A DNA stretch of 64,000 nucleotides from Lysinibacillus sphaericus. GTDB taxonomy: Bacteria; Bacillota; Bacilli; Bacillales_A; Planococcaceae. Shown one piece after another: positions 52,029 to 59,998 of this stretch. The notes under the pieces are model-generated. The model searched no databases and was not told where the DNA came from. It worked only from the letters and a program-made list of their open reading frames with translations. The first letter of the stretch is position 1. Every line of letters starts with the position of its first letter. The stretch lies in the NCBI RefSeq assembly GCF_001629735.1, contig NZ_CP015224.1, forward strand, positions 1,054,001 to 1,118,000, in the 5' to 3' direction. Made by a program: the position numbers and the translations under genes.

Positions 52029-52685
52029 ATGATAAGAAATAAAAAGGCGCTTGTTACTTCCATTATCCTTTTAGGAATTTGTATGTGTTTATTTTTCCCA
52101 TTTCCTAATTATCAAATGCTGAATGCTCGAATTTCTTTTATGTCGTTCCCTATCCTCAAAGATGATGGCTATGTGTTGCTTGGTATACTTGGTTCAGTTC
52201 TCTTTATCCTTGCTGTGATTTTATTGGTCAAAGGTATAAAAAAATTCCATCTGCTTTCGATTGGTGTAGTGCTAATCACCTTTACCTTTTTCCCTTTACT
52301 TCTGATAACCATCTATCAAGAGACTTTCGCTAGCGGCATCATGGCGATTTCCTATACTGAGAATGGCGAATGCCAATTTGATGTAGTTAGCCAACATATA
52401 TTACAGGGGGAATGTTATCTTGAATTACAAAATCGAAGTAATGAAGCGGTGTCATTTGAGCTAGAGTTTTTAGATGATCATTTAACGGAAAAAGGACAGC
52501 GTATGGAGTCGCTCATGAATGTAGCTGGTCCTTACTTTATGACGATTGAGCCTAACCGTAAAAAGTCCATTCATATAAAGGAATTCCTTGATGTATCTGA
52601 AGTGCCAAACCATTTTATTCAAGGTGGAGGTTCGTCGTATATACATGTTAAAATTATCGACGGGAAGACTGCACGAATTTTATAA
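52029..52685 (+). CDS. Hypothetical membrane protein
   Basis: The ~218-residue protein has three hydrophobic helices (about 7-25, 45-66, 72-95) followed by an extracytoplasmic beta-rich domain (~100-218) containing ECQFDVVSQHILQGECYLELQNRSNEAVSFELEFLDD, with two cysteines likely to pair. GAGGAGGGGG precedes ATG 52029. No family recognised. A terminator follows at 52728. Confidence 0.65.
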   Translation: MIRNKKALVTSIILLGICMCLFFPFPNYQMLNARISFMSFPILKDDGYVLLGILGSVLFILAVILLVKGIKKFHLLSIGVVLITFTFFPLLLITIYQETFASGIMAISYTENGECQFDVVSQHILQGECYLELQNRSNEAVSFELEFLDDHLTEKGQRMESLMNVAGPYFMTIEPNRKKSIHIKEFLDVSEVPNHFIQGGGSSYIHVKIIDGKTARIL

Positions 52686-52727
52686 AAAAGTGTTGTTAAA
52701 ACAGTTGAAGTGTAGGTAGTAGCTTAG

Positions 52728-52752
52728 GAGTTGCATGTGCAGCTCTTTTTTA
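52728..52752 (+). terminator. Rho-independent terminator
   Basis: GAGTTGC pairs with GCAGCTC (one G-T) around a 4-nt loop, followed by TTTTTT. Confidence 0.75.
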
Positions 52753-52838
52753 TTTAACTTCTGAGCGGTTTAGTTGAATAAGAAATGAAATGATTTATGT
52801 TAAAATAATGGAAGAAAAAACCATAAGGGGGTGAGGTA

Positions 52839-53135
52839 ATGGTGTTTAGAAAATATTTGAGTATGTTTTCATTGTTATTATTTTCTTTGTTCATTCTTTT
52901 TGCTTTTATTACCCCCATTGTAGTGAATGGAACCTCTGAAATTGGGGACATTGTGGTCATCTCCTTAATATTAGCGTCATTTCTAGCCGCTCTTTTTAGC
53001 CAAAAAGGGAAGTTGAAAATAGTGGCTTTAATTGTTTCCTTGATGCCAGTCCTTTTACTAGTAGGATACCTTTTACTTCCTAGTAGATTGATTAGTAACT
53101 TGTGTAAATCAGGCTGCCCTTTTTTATTTAAATGA
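52839..53135 (+). CDS. Small multi-pass membrane protein
   Basis: The 98-residue protein is mostly hydrophobic, with three predicted helices (about 8-30, 37-52, 60-80) and a C-terminal CKSGCPF motif. GGGGTGAGG precedes ATG 52839. No family recognised. Confidence 0.6.
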   Translation: MVFRKYLSMFSLLLFSLFILFAFITPIVVNGTSEIGDIVVISLILASFLAALFSQKGKLKIVALIVSLMPVLLLVGYLLLPSRLISNLCKSGCPFLFK

Positions 53136-53282
53136 AAGAACTAGGGATAAAGTTGTCTATATTTTTTTGAGTATGACTCTCTTTTGAAAGGAAATGGCTA
53201 GTATAAAAACGAGTTATTAATCATATATAAGAAAAGTAGGCAATAGTATGTACATTTTTTAAAATCATAAGGGGGGATGAAT

Positions 53283-53414
53283 ATGGCTCAACAACTAACC
53301 ATGTTTGAACTTTTGATAACTCCTATGAAAAAAAATCCAGATGATCGTATGAAAAGTGTTGAAAAGCAAAACGTAGTGGCTCCACGTAAGGTGGGGTATA
53401 TTGTGCACAGATAA
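53283..53414 (+). CDS. Possible 43-residue protein
   Basis: ATG 53283 follows AAGGGGGGATG and opens a 43-codon basic frame (FELLITPMKKNPDDRMKSVEKQNVV) with no membrane segment. No family recognised. It lies ahead of the complex leader of the second MFS exporter but about 80 bp before that leader's likely promoter. Confidence 0.4.
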   Translation: MAQQLTMFELLITPMKKNPDDRMKSVEKQNVVAPRKVGYIVHR

Positions 53415-53533
53415 GTTCCTAGGTTGTACGAAGTGGCGCTAAATGATTGTGATGGTGGAAAACTGAATTTGCATTTTTAATTATTTTGTATTAGATTATA
53501 ATGTATTGATATTTCGAAAGGAGGCAAAAAGTG

Positions 53534-53686
53534 ATGGATACTATTTTTAGAATGGCTGCAATGGAAGTAAAGACATTTTTACAATTAGCTGATGTCAATT
53601 CAACGGGACCAGTCTGTCTTTTTTTAGCGAAACTTCATATAGAATTCAGCAACCGGAAGCTTTTTGCCCTTGTATTTAATAGATAA
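53534..53686 (+). CDS. 50-codon leader ORF
   Basis: ATG 53534 follows AAAGGAGGC, one of the best ribosome sites in the window. The frame runs 50 codons to TAA 53684 without a membrane helix or known domain, and ends 30 nt before an intrinsic terminator. The strong ribosome site, the terminator and the exporter gene downstream suggest a regulatory leader peptide rather than a working protein. Confidence 0.5.
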   Translation: MDTIFRMAAMEVKTFLQLADVNSTGPVCLFLAKLHIEFSNRKLFALVFNR

Positions 53687-53716
53687 AGTTTTTTTAAAAT
53701 ACTCTATGCATTTCCT

Positions 53717-53741
53717 GACGCCGGTTTTCTGGCGTCTTTTT
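53717..53741 (+). terminator. Intrinsic terminator upstream of the MFS gene
   Basis: GACGCC pairs with GGCGTC around an 8-nt loop, followed by TTTTT. It stands between the 50-codon leader ORF and the exporter, so it may be conditional. Confidence 0.8.
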
Positions 53742-53792
53742 GCGTTTTTTAAAAAAATAATTGACCAAAAAATTTTTGAAAGGGTGAGACTA

Positions 53793-53852
53793 TTGCTGAA
53801 AAAGTTAAGGCAATTTAGGAATGTTTCAGTGTGCCAAGCGCTTCTAATTTAA
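53793..53852 (+). CDS. 19-codon leader ORF
   Basis: TTG 53793 follows GAAAGGGTGAG and opens 19 codons (KKLRQFRNVSVCQALLI at the end), stopping at TAA 53850. Its last codons form the 5' arm of the hairpin that borders the exporter's ribosome site, so a stalled ribosome there would open the hairpin. It is also the tail of a longer frame starting at 53664 that lacks a ribosome site. Confidence 0.4.
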   Translation: MLKKLRQFRNVSVCQALLI

Positions 53853-53881
53853 AAGATTAATTAGAAGCGAGGAATTTTAAA

Positions 53882-55060
53882 ATGAAAAAACAAACTATTT
53901 TTACTTCAGCATTTCTTTTATTATTTATGAGTAACTTTTTAACTTTTATAGGATTTGAAATGTTACTACCTATTCTACCTGCCTATTTGATGAGCTTACA
54001 TGCTTCTCCCTTTCAGGTAGGGTTAGTGACTACAGTATTTACAATAGGCGCTATTATCATTCGACCTTTTGTAGGCTATTATTTAGTCGATAACAATAGA
54101 AAAGGTTTAGCTATGGGGGCAGGCATAACGCTAATGATTATTACAATCATTTATCCCTTTATGAACACGATTTGGCTCATTCTACTGTTACGGTTTTTCC
54201 ATGGAGCCACATGGGGAGTGTCGACTACTGCAAATAGTACAATGGCGGTGGATTTAATTCCTAAAACTAGATTAGGTGAAGGGATAGGCTATTTTTCTAT
54301 TTCGACAACCGTAGGAGCTATTATTGCCCCTAGCTTAGGCATTCTAATCTATCATTCTTTTTCTTTCAGTATATTAATCTATTCTTCTTGCATGCTTTGC
54401 CTTTTGGCAGTGATAGCACTTCAATTTGTTTATTCGGCTGAACCGGTTAAGCATGAGAAACAGCCATTTCAATTTATGGAAGCAATTTTTGAGAAAGAAG
54501 TATGGTTTCAAGCATTATTGACTGTTATGACGACGCTTGGCTTTGGTGCAATTATTACCTTCCTAGTGCTATACGGCGAACAAAGAGGATTAGATCATAT
54601 TTTTTTATTTTTCCTTATCAATGCAATTGTTTCCACCTTACTACGTCCCTTTACAGGAAAATGGTTTGATAAAACGGGGCCATGGTCTATTATCATTGTG
54701 TCAGCAGTAGTAGGGTTTTTATCATTGATGGTGTTGTCTTACGCGACTAATAGTTGGTTGCTTATTATCGCAGCCATCCTGTTCGGAGCAGGCTATGGAA
54801 CAGTTATGCCTTGTTTACAAACATGGACTGTTCAAAAAGTCAGTGAGGCAAAAAGTGGTGCGGCTAATGCAACATTTCTTTCTAGTTTTGATAGTGGAGT
54901 TGGCATTAGTGCCTTTCTATTAGGGCTTTTAGCTGAATGGATGAGTGTAGAGATGATTTTCCGTCTTGTTAGTCTAAGCTTTCTACTTGTTGCTCTGTTC
55001 GTTTATATAGATGCTAAGAGAACGAGAAAAAATAATCACATACAGACTACAAAATTTTAA
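53882..55060 (+). CDS. MFS drug-efflux-type transporter
   Basis: The 392-residue membrane protein has twelve predicted helices. The first-helix pair motif GFEMLLPILPAYLMSLHASPFQVGLVTTVF, the loop RPFVGYYLVDNNRKG (motif A-like), LLLRFFHGATWGVSTTANSTMAVDLIPKTRLGEGIGYF (motif B/C region) and a second-half TLLRPFTGKWFDKTG are typical of drug:H+ antiporters of the DHA1 type. ATG 53882 lies 9 nt after GAGG. The elaborate leader implies controlled expression. Substrate unknown. Confidence 0.87.
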   Translation: MKKQTIFTSAFLLLFMSNFLTFIGFEMLLPILPAYLMSLHASPFQVGLVTTVFTIGAIIIRPFVGYYLVDNNRKGLAMGAGITLMIITIIYPFMNTIWLILLLRFFHGATWGVSTTANSTMAVDLIPKTRLGEGIGYFSISTTVGAIIAPSLGILIYHSFSFSILIYSSCMLCLLAVIALQFVYSAEPVKHEKQPFQFMEAIFEKEVWFQALLTVMTTLGFGAIITFLVLYGEQRGLDHIFLFFLINAIVSTLLRPFTGKWFDKTGPWSIIIVSAVVGFLSLMVLSYATNSWLLIIAAILFGAGYGTVMPCLQTWTVQKVSEAKSGAANATFLSSFDSGVGISAFLLGLLAEWMSVEMIFRLVSLSFLLVALFVYIDAKRTRKNNHIQTTKF

Positions 55061-55136
55061 AGTCCATGACGGGGTTGGCAGGAAATTTTAGTCTGAAAGC
55101 AGAAACTAAATAGAGGATCACATTATCTCTTCATGT

Positions 55137-55817
55137 TTGGCAAAGGGGGCGAATGCTATAGAAATATCGAAAGGCGTAAAGGTACTGGAACTGAATTATC
55201 AAGGATTCATGATTCATCCTACGCTTTTGTGGGATCAAGATATGGCTGTTTTAATAGACGCAGGTTTTCCTGGACAAATGGAAGAATTGCGAGAGGCTAT
55301 GGCACAGGTTGGTGTTTCATTGAACCAGCTAAGGGCGGTCATTCTCACGCATCAGGATGTGGATCATATTGGTTGCCTGCCGGATTTAATAGATACATGT
55401 GCACAGGAAATACGAATATACGCGCATGCACTAGAGCAACCTTATATTCAAGGGAAACTACCCTTATTAAAAGATGCACATTTAGAGAATCCTCCTAAGG
55501 GGCGAGTGGATAAGACTTTAAGTGATGGTGAGGAACTGCCGTTTTGTGGAGGTATTCAAATCATCCATACACCTGGGCATACGCCGGGACATATTAGCCT
55601 TTATTTGACACAAAGCAAAACGTTAATTGCCGGTGACTCGCTATACAGTGTTGATGGCAATATTGTGGGTATCCATGAGCCATCCGTATTAGATTTGGCG
55701 GAAGCTCAGGAGTCTTTAAAAAAATACCTAGACCTCGAAATTGAGACGGTTGTTTGCTATCACGGGGGCATAAGTAGAGGAGCGGTCCTTGATCAGCTTC
55801 ATCAAGTGCTATCATAA
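55137..55817 (+). CDS. MBL-fold metallo-hydrolase
   Basis: The ~226-residue protein has the metallo-beta-lactamase signature LTHQDVDHIGCL near 78-89, the metal ligands in IIHTPGHTPGHISLYL near 143-158, GDSLY near 169 and YHGG near 209. The substrate is unknown; relatives include glyoxalase II-like and lactonase-like hydrolases. The start is unclear. AAAGGGGG at 55141-55148 has no in-frame ATG/GTG/TTG at normal spacing after it. The TTG at 55137 lies before that site, and the family N-terminus would begin near 55155 (an ATA codon). Confidence 0.82.
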   Translation: MAKGANAIEISKGVKVLELNYQGFMIHPTLLWDQDMAVLIDAGFPGQMEELREAMAQVGVSLNQLRAVILTHQDVDHIGCLPDLIDTCAQEIRIYAHALEQPYIQGKLPLLKDAHLENPPKGRVDKTLSDGEELPFCGGIQIIHTPGHTPGHISLYLTQSKTLIAGDSLYSVDGNIVGIHEPSVLDLAEAQESLKKYLDLEIETVVCYHGGISRGAVLDQLHQVLS

Positions 55818-55819
55818 AC

Positions 55820-55852
55820 AAGAGACCACTCCAATTATTGGGTGGTCTCTTA
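55820..55852. terminator. Bidirectional terminator
   Basis: AAGAGACCAC pairs with GTGGTCTCTT around an 11-13-nt loop, between convergent genes. Confidence 0.88.
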
Positions 55853-55855
55853 TTG

Positions 55856-57022
55856 TTATTCGGTAAGAGTTTCTTCAAACGATTTTCGCCCAGGGCTTAC
55901 TTTGTTGATATGAATATCGATTTTACTGATGGATTCCTTGGTTAAAGGGATTTTGCCATCCTTCTGTATTTTTTTCCATACCTTCACATTGTCACGATAG
56001 AGATATTCTGACAAACGAAAGACGTCTGTATCCAATTTTAAGCCTTCCTCAAAAGTAGCTATAATTTCCTTTTTGACTTCTTTCTCCACCTTTTTCCTGA
56101 CCTGACTCGGTGTCACTTTCCCTTTAAAGCCATTCAAAATAGTATTAAATTTTAAATACACTTCAAATTTCACTTGATTGTTTCGCACAATCGGTTTGAC
56201 ACTGACATCTAATTTTTTAATATCAACAGTTAAGTAGTCCCGCTCCTCGCTATTGTCTAATTTTATCGTAATTTCCCCTTGCTTCGTTGCATTATTCATC
56301 CATTCAATTCCTCGAGCTGTATTGCCTTTAATAAAGCCTTTGAAACCGTTCTTTGAAAGAATGCCGACACCGGCAAAAGCGGTTTCAGTTCGGGATTCCT
56401 TTGCCGTTTCCCAGTTTTGATTGATAGAAATGAATGGGACTTTCATTTCATGATTCGGCTCATTCAAGCCAATAACTAGCTGTCTCAAGTTAACAGGCTC
56501 AATAAACGATTCTTGTTTCGAACTATTTTTGGGATTACTCAATTTAGTAGCAGTGGGCGATTTTTCAAGAATAGGAGCTGCTAATAATACTTCCTCGATA
56601 GGGTCTTGTGTACAATAGACCCAAATATGATATCTTGTTTCTCGAAAGCGTAAAAAAGTGTCGATAATGGGAATGGCATGTTCACTTTCCATTGCTTTTT
56701 CCGAGAAAAGGAGAAAGGTCATATGTCCCCAAAAAACTTCTTGGTCCATTGAACGATACAATTTATAAATGGCTTCTTCGATAGTTTTTCCTGTAGCCTT
56801 ACCAACTTCAGTTGGTGCCGCTTGTGGGTTCGATTGTTCAGTTTTTGCTACGTTGGCGAAGTTCATAAGTTGGATGTACGCTATATATTCATTATCCTTA
56901 TAATCAACACCAACACCTTGCACATAATACATCCGTTGGGGTTCTGTTACATCCCAACAGCCTGACATGAGTAGTGTGGTCGTAAGCATTAAAATAACAA
57001 GCAATATATTTTTTTGGCTCAT
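55856..57022 (-). CDS. Ger(x)C-family spore germination lipoprotein
   Basis: The 388-residue lipoprotein has signal peptide and lipobox LMSGCWDVTEPQRMYYVQGVGVDY (Cys22), the conserved GCWD start of GerAC/GerKC C-subunits of nutrient germinant receptors. Middle segments (FWGHMTFLLFSEKAME; FAGVGILSKNGFKGFIKG) and the C-terminal nutrient germinant receptor C domain are complete. A and B subunits normally lie in the same operon, but here the gene is alone, with YkuS upstream and a convergent hydrolase downstream. It is therefore an orphan C-subunit or serves receptors encoded elsewhere. Indicates an endospore former. Confidence 0.92.
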   Translation of the reverse strand: MSQKNILLVILMLTTTLLMSGCWDVTEPQRMYYVQGVGVDYKDNEYIAYIQLMNFANVAKTEQSNPQAAPTEVGKATGKTIEEAIYKLYRSMDQEVFWGHMTFLLFSEKAMESEHAIPIIDTFLRFRETRYHIWVYCTQDPIEEVLLAAPILEKSPTATKLSNPKNSSKQESFIEPVNLRQLVIGLNEPNHEMKVPFISINQNWETAKESRTETAFAGVGILSKNGFKGFIKGNTARGIEWMNNATKQGEITIKLDNSEERDYLTVDIKKLDVSVKPIVRNNQVKFEVYLKFNTILNGFKGKVTPSQVRKKVEKEVKKEIIATFEEGLKLDTDVFRLSEYLYRDNVKVWKKIQKDGKIPLTKESISKIDIHINKVSPGRKSFEETLTE

Positions 57023-57111
57023 ATGTCTCCCTACTTTTTAAAGTTCCTATTATTTATTTTGTACAACAAATAGGTGTATTATAAGTAGAGATTATAAGTA
57101 TGTAAGGAAAA

Positions 57112-57158
57112 AACCAAATAAGAAAGTGCTGCTCGCAATGTTTACGCGACAGCACTTC
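57112..57158 (-). terminator. Terminator after ykuS
   Basis: AAGTGCTG pairs with CAGCACTT around a partly paired 18-nt loop. On the minus strand the stem is followed by TTTCTTATTT. Confidence 0.6.
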
Positions 57159-57162
57159 ATCA

Positions 57163-57408
57163 TTAATGGAAATATTTTTCGACACGCTGAACGACATCGT
57201 TAGCTGAAAGCCCATTCGCATCAATGACAGGACCCTTTATAATTGGATCACTAATCCCCATGACGTCTCGGTCCTGACCAGTAATGATGCAGGCATCACA
57301 TTTTTTAGCATCCTCTTCATTTCGAAGCTGGATGACTTCATAGCCTTTCGCTTTTAAAGCATCTTCAATATTGGATAAAGACTCTTCAACACCAATGATT
57401 CTAGACAT
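57163..57408 (-). CDS. ykuS: YkuS-family protein (UPF0180)
   Basis: The 81-residue protein matches the UPF0180/YkuS family: RIIGVEESLSNIEDALKAKGYEVIQL near the start, CDACIITGQDRDVMGI near 38-53, and VIDANGLSANDVVQRVE near the end. It is probably a small phosphatidate-like alpha/beta fold of unknown role, found throughout Bacillaceae. TAGGAGGTGG precedes the ATG. Confidence 0.88.
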   Translation of the reverse strand: MSRIIGVEESLSNIEDALKAKGYEVIQLRNEEDAKKCDACIITGQDRDVMGISDPIIKGPVIDANGLSANDVVQRVEKYFH

Positions 57409-57749
57409 AATTTGTCCACCTCCTATAAGTAATGTGCCATTACATGTAGCGCATTATTCATATTATTTTTTTGAACGTGGATCATGACTGTGAAAGTGAC
57501 AAACTATGATGATGAGAAATCTTCTCTTCATCATGGTTGCTAATGGTTTGTCTGTTAAAAATTCATTATCTTTCAGATTATGCTTGGCTGGAAATGCAAA
57601 TTCTGATTGAGCCTACACAACTTTTTTTAAAAGTACAAACTAAAGGATACATGGTACTTCCTCCTGTTACATGAAATATCTTTATCATCCCCCTATACTG
57701 AGGAATATAGTTACTACATAGTGAACATACATACAAAGGTGGTGAACAG
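57409..57749. other. Intergenic region, 340 bp
   Basis: No convincing gene. An imperfect hairpin lies at about 57506-57533 (ATGATGAGAA with TTCTCTTCATCAT-type pairing), nested in an outer CAAAC/GTTTG pair. It has no T-run, so it is not a clear terminator. The last 60 bp hold the ribosome site for the next gene. Confidence 0.3.
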
Positions 57750-57941
57750 ATGGGCATTGCAGAAGTATTGACCATTGTTTTTGTCCTATTAAAGGTAACG
57801 GATATTATTACTTGGTCATGGTGGCTTGTTTTATTACCGACCATACTATCATTTAGTGTATATGTAATCATCATGGTGGTGAAGCTCATTATGGTATTGG
57901 TAGCTGTATTCGTGGTGAAAAAGCGAGATGCGACGAGATAA
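57750..57941 (+). CDS. Small transmembrane protein (phage 'fragile-X-F'-like)
   Basis: The 63-residue protein has two hydrophobic helices (AEVLTIVFVLLKVTDI and WWLVLLPTILSFSVYVIIMVV) with an ITWSWW motif between them. This resembles small transmembrane proteins annotated as Fragile-X-F in Bacillus phages, where they are of unknown function. AAAGGTGGTG precedes ATG 57750. No other phage gene is nearby, so it may be a relic or a domesticated gene. Confidence 0.65.
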   Translation: MGIAEVLTIVFVLLKVTDIITWSWWLVLLPTILSFSVYVIIMVVKLIMVLVAVFVVKKRDATR

Positions 57942-57947
57942 AAAAAG

Positions 57948-57991
57948 GGTGGTAAGCATAGTCGAATAAAAGGATGACTACCCTTACCACC
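57948..57991. terminator. Bidirectional terminator
   Basis: GGTGGTAAG-TAGTC pairs with GACTA-CTTACCACC with small internal bulges. It is preceded by a run of A (T-run on the minus strand), between convergent genes. Confidence 0.8.
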
Positions 57992-57994
57992 TGA

Positions 57995-58570
57995 TTATTT
58001 GCTTAGCTCGTAGGTTTTTATAGCGGGAGGAACAAAATTTTGACATTGATCTAAAAGCGCTGTAGCTTCTGCCTCAACAATTAAGGCTTCCCGATATTGG
58101 GCCTTTAAAAATTGTTCCTGTTGCATATGATCAAAAAATGAGATTAATAAATCGAAATACTGTTCAATATTGAAAATGGCGCAAGGTTTTTGAATGAGGC
58201 CGATTTGATTCCAAGTAAACACTTCAAAAAATTCCTCTAGTGTACCAGGACCACCAGGCAGGGCGATAAAGCCATCTGCTAGTTCCATCATTTTACTTTT
58301 GCGTTCATGCATGGTGTTGACAACAATCAGCTCTGTTAACTGCTGATGAGCAATTTCACGCTCCTCTAACAAGGTAGGAATCACACCAATAACCTTTCCA
58401 CCTTCCTGTAGCACGGTATTGGCCACTGTTGCCATAATGCCGACGCTTGCCCCACCATAAATAAGGGTAATTTGACGTTTGGCTAACTCTTTCCCTAGCT
58501 GAATTGCACCTTCACGATAGGCGTCTAAAGCGCCGATACTAGATCCGCAAAATACTGCGATACTTTTCAT
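57995..58570 (-). CDS. LOG-family protein (cytokinin riboside 5'-monophosphate phosphoribohydrolase-like)
   Basis: The 191-residue Rossmann-fold protein has AVFCGSSIGALDAYREGAIQLGKEL at the N-terminus, LIYGGASVGIMATVANT near 36-52, and the catalytic motif FIALPGGPGTLEEFFEVFTW near 101-120 (PGGxGTxxE). LOG proteins release free base and ribose-5-phosphate from nucleoside monophosphates. ATG 58570 follows GGAGGAG by 6 nt; ATG 58585 is less well placed. Confidence 0.9.
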   Translation of the reverse strand: MKSIAVFCGSSIGALDAYREGAIQLGKELAKRQITLIYGGASVGIMATVANTVLQEGGKVIGVIPTLLEEREIAHQQLTELIVVNTMHERKSKMMELADGFIALPGGPGTLEEFFEVFTWNQIGLIQKPCAIFNIEQYFDLLISFFDHMQQEQFLKAQYREALIVEAEATALLDQCQNFVPPAIKTYELSK

Positions 58571-58650
58571 TGTTGACTCCTCCATATCTGATGAGATTCT
58601 TTTATAGTATAATTTAATTTGAATAGGAAAGAAATGGAGGGGGAACGAAA

Positions 58651-58968
58651 ATGGAGTTAAATGAGTTTCAACATTGGGTAAAGGACTACTATGAAAGCCG
58701 CGGGTGGTCAGAGCTTAACATATTTACACGAATTGGCTTTTTAGCTGAAGAAACTGGTGAGGTAGCTAGAGCAATACGAGCATTAGAAATTGGCCGAGAT
58801 CGACCAGATGAAATTACACCAACCTATGAGGAAAATAAGCAAGAGCTCATTGAGGAGCTAGGCGATGTAATAGGGAATATTATTGTCATTGCCAATCAAT
58901 ATGATATACCACTTGAGGAAATTTTTGTCGCGCATCAGGATAAACTATTGAAACGTTATCAGGATTAG
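58651..58968 (+). CDS. MazG-like nucleotide pyrophosphohydrolase
   Basis: The 105-residue all-alpha NTP-PPase has metal-binding motif ExxE in GFLAEETGEVARAIRALE near 28-45 and ExxD in ELIEELGDVIGNIIVIANQY near 70-89. Such enzymes hydrolyse non-canonical or excess nucleotides to the monophosphate and pyrophosphate. AAATGGAGGGGG precedes ATG 58651. It is divergent from the LOG gene, which also acts on nucleotides. Confidence 0.9.
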   Translation: MELNEFQHWVKDYYESRGWSELNIFTRIGFLAEETGEVARAIRALEIGRDRPDEITPTYEENKQELIEELGDVIGNIIVIANQYDIPLEEIFVAHQDKLLKRYQD

Positions 58969-58977
58969 GAGAAACTT

Positions 58978-59442
58978 CATATCGATACGCATATTTCTAT
59001 TTTATAAGAACCGTACGATGATTTTACGAATTTTTCACATGATAAAATTCGTAGCTTTAATAATGAGCATTCTCCATATCATCGGGAAAGTAGACAGAAG
59101 GGAGCGGTTCGTCCTCTCCATTTGATCGTAACGGATCAACAACAGCAATGGGTCGGTGGTTTGACCGCTGAAGTTTATTGGGGATGGCTGGAAATACATA
59201 AATGTTGGTTTCAAGAAGCGTATCGGGGAAAAGGCTTGGGCAGTAAGCTGCTAGCACAGGTAGAAATAGCCGCACAGGAAATGGGTGCTAAGAAGGCTTT
59301 GCTTACAACCTATTCGTTCCAAGCTCGTACGTTTTATGAGGAAAGAGGCTATCAAGTAGTGGGGGAAATAAAAGATTATCCGCCTGGCAGTAGCTACTAT
59401 ACAATGGTCAAAACATTTAATGCTAAAGAAGGCTGTCTCTAA
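58978..59442 (+). pseudogene. GNAT acetyltransferase disrupted by an in-frame stop
   Basis: One frame reads as a complete GNAT protein from about 58978 to TAG 59442, except for a TAA at 59005-59007. Before it stands HIDTHISIL; after it the frame continues EPYDDFTNFSHDKIRSFNNEH, then VGGLTAEVYWGW, the acetyl-CoA loop EAYRGKGLGSKLLAQVEIAAQ and ARTFYEERGYQVVGE. No ATG lies in frame between the stop and 59122 (TTG without ribosome site). AGGAG at 58967-58971 precedes the presumed original start, where no start codon is visible now. Probably a nonsense-inactivated gene; a sequencing error is the alternative. Confidence 0.65.
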
Positions 59443-59460
59443 AAATAGGCAGCCTTTTCT
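59428..59460. terminator. Terminator between convergent genes
   Basis: AAGGCTG pairs with CAGCCTT with a 13-17-nt loop, followed by TTCT. Part lies inside the GNAT 3' end. Confidence 0.65.
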
Positions 59461-59911
59461 AATTGATGTCACCTAAATAAATAGTGGTTTGTAGCCCTTG
59501 CTCATATCGCTGAAGCTGTGGAATTAATAATTTGGGATATAGTGGGAACTCGTGGAGCCTTGCCACTGAGACCCATTCTGTCCCAATTTGGTGACTATCT
59601 GGATTAGTGGGTTGGGGCAATTGCTCATGGAGCTGACATAGAAAATAATATTCTACTTGATGAACATCCGCGTCAAAGGCAGCATGCTCATGATTTTTCC
59701 CTATATATTCGCGGATAAAAAGAAGCTCTCCAATATGCACAGATGCGCCTATTTCTTCAAGGCATTCTCGTTGGAGAGTCGCATGAAATGTTTCACCATG
59801 CTCTTGTCCACCTCCAGGACAAAGATAAAAATGTTCCTCCGAAATTTTATTTTTGATCAGCAAGATTTCACCATCAACGAGGATGATGGCTTTGACAGAA
59901 TTTCTTATCAT
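59459..59911 (-). CDS. NUDIX hydrolase
   Basis: The 150-residue hydrolase has an intact Nudix box: GGGQEHGETFHATLQRECLEEIGA near residues 32-55 (G-x5-E-x7-REUxEExGU). It cleaves nucleoside diphosphates linked to another group; the substrate is unknown. AGGTTCC-type sequence just upstream of the start (GGGAGGTTCC on the minus strand) is the ribosome site. Confidence 0.9.
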   Translation of the reverse strand: MIRNSVKAIILVDGEILLIKNKISEEHFYLCPGGGQEHGETFHATLQRECLEEIGASVHIGELLFIREYIGKNHEHAAFDADVHQVEYYFLCQLHEQLPQPTNPDSHQIGTEWVSVARLHEFPLYPKLLIPQLQRYEQGLQTTIYLGDIN

Positions 59912-59998
59912 AGGAACCTCCCTAGCTTGGTTAATTTTTTATGTCTATGACTAAAACGTTCCATGAATGTCTACCTTAATAAAAAGGGGAGATGAAGC

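Larger units (their letters stand above)
53497..53881 (+). promoter_or_regulatory. Long attenuator-like leader of an MFS exporter
   Basis: After TATAAT (53497-53502) the ~370-nt leader contains, in order, a 50-codon frame, an intrinsic terminator (53717-53741), a 19-codon frame (53793-53852) and an 11-bp hairpin (53839-53869) that ends at the exporter's GAGG ribosome site. AACCGG (53651-53656) near the end of the first frame is complementary to CCGGTT (53721-53726) in the terminator's 5' half, a possible antiterminator. The layout resembles ribosome-mediated attenuation as known for the Bacillus bmrB-bmrCD genes. Inference from layout. Confidence 0.5.

Noticed and set aside
57578-57889. A 103-codon minus-strand frame
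   Set aside because: It lies mostly opposite the small transmembrane gene, which has a clear ribosome site; composition is that of a shadow frame.
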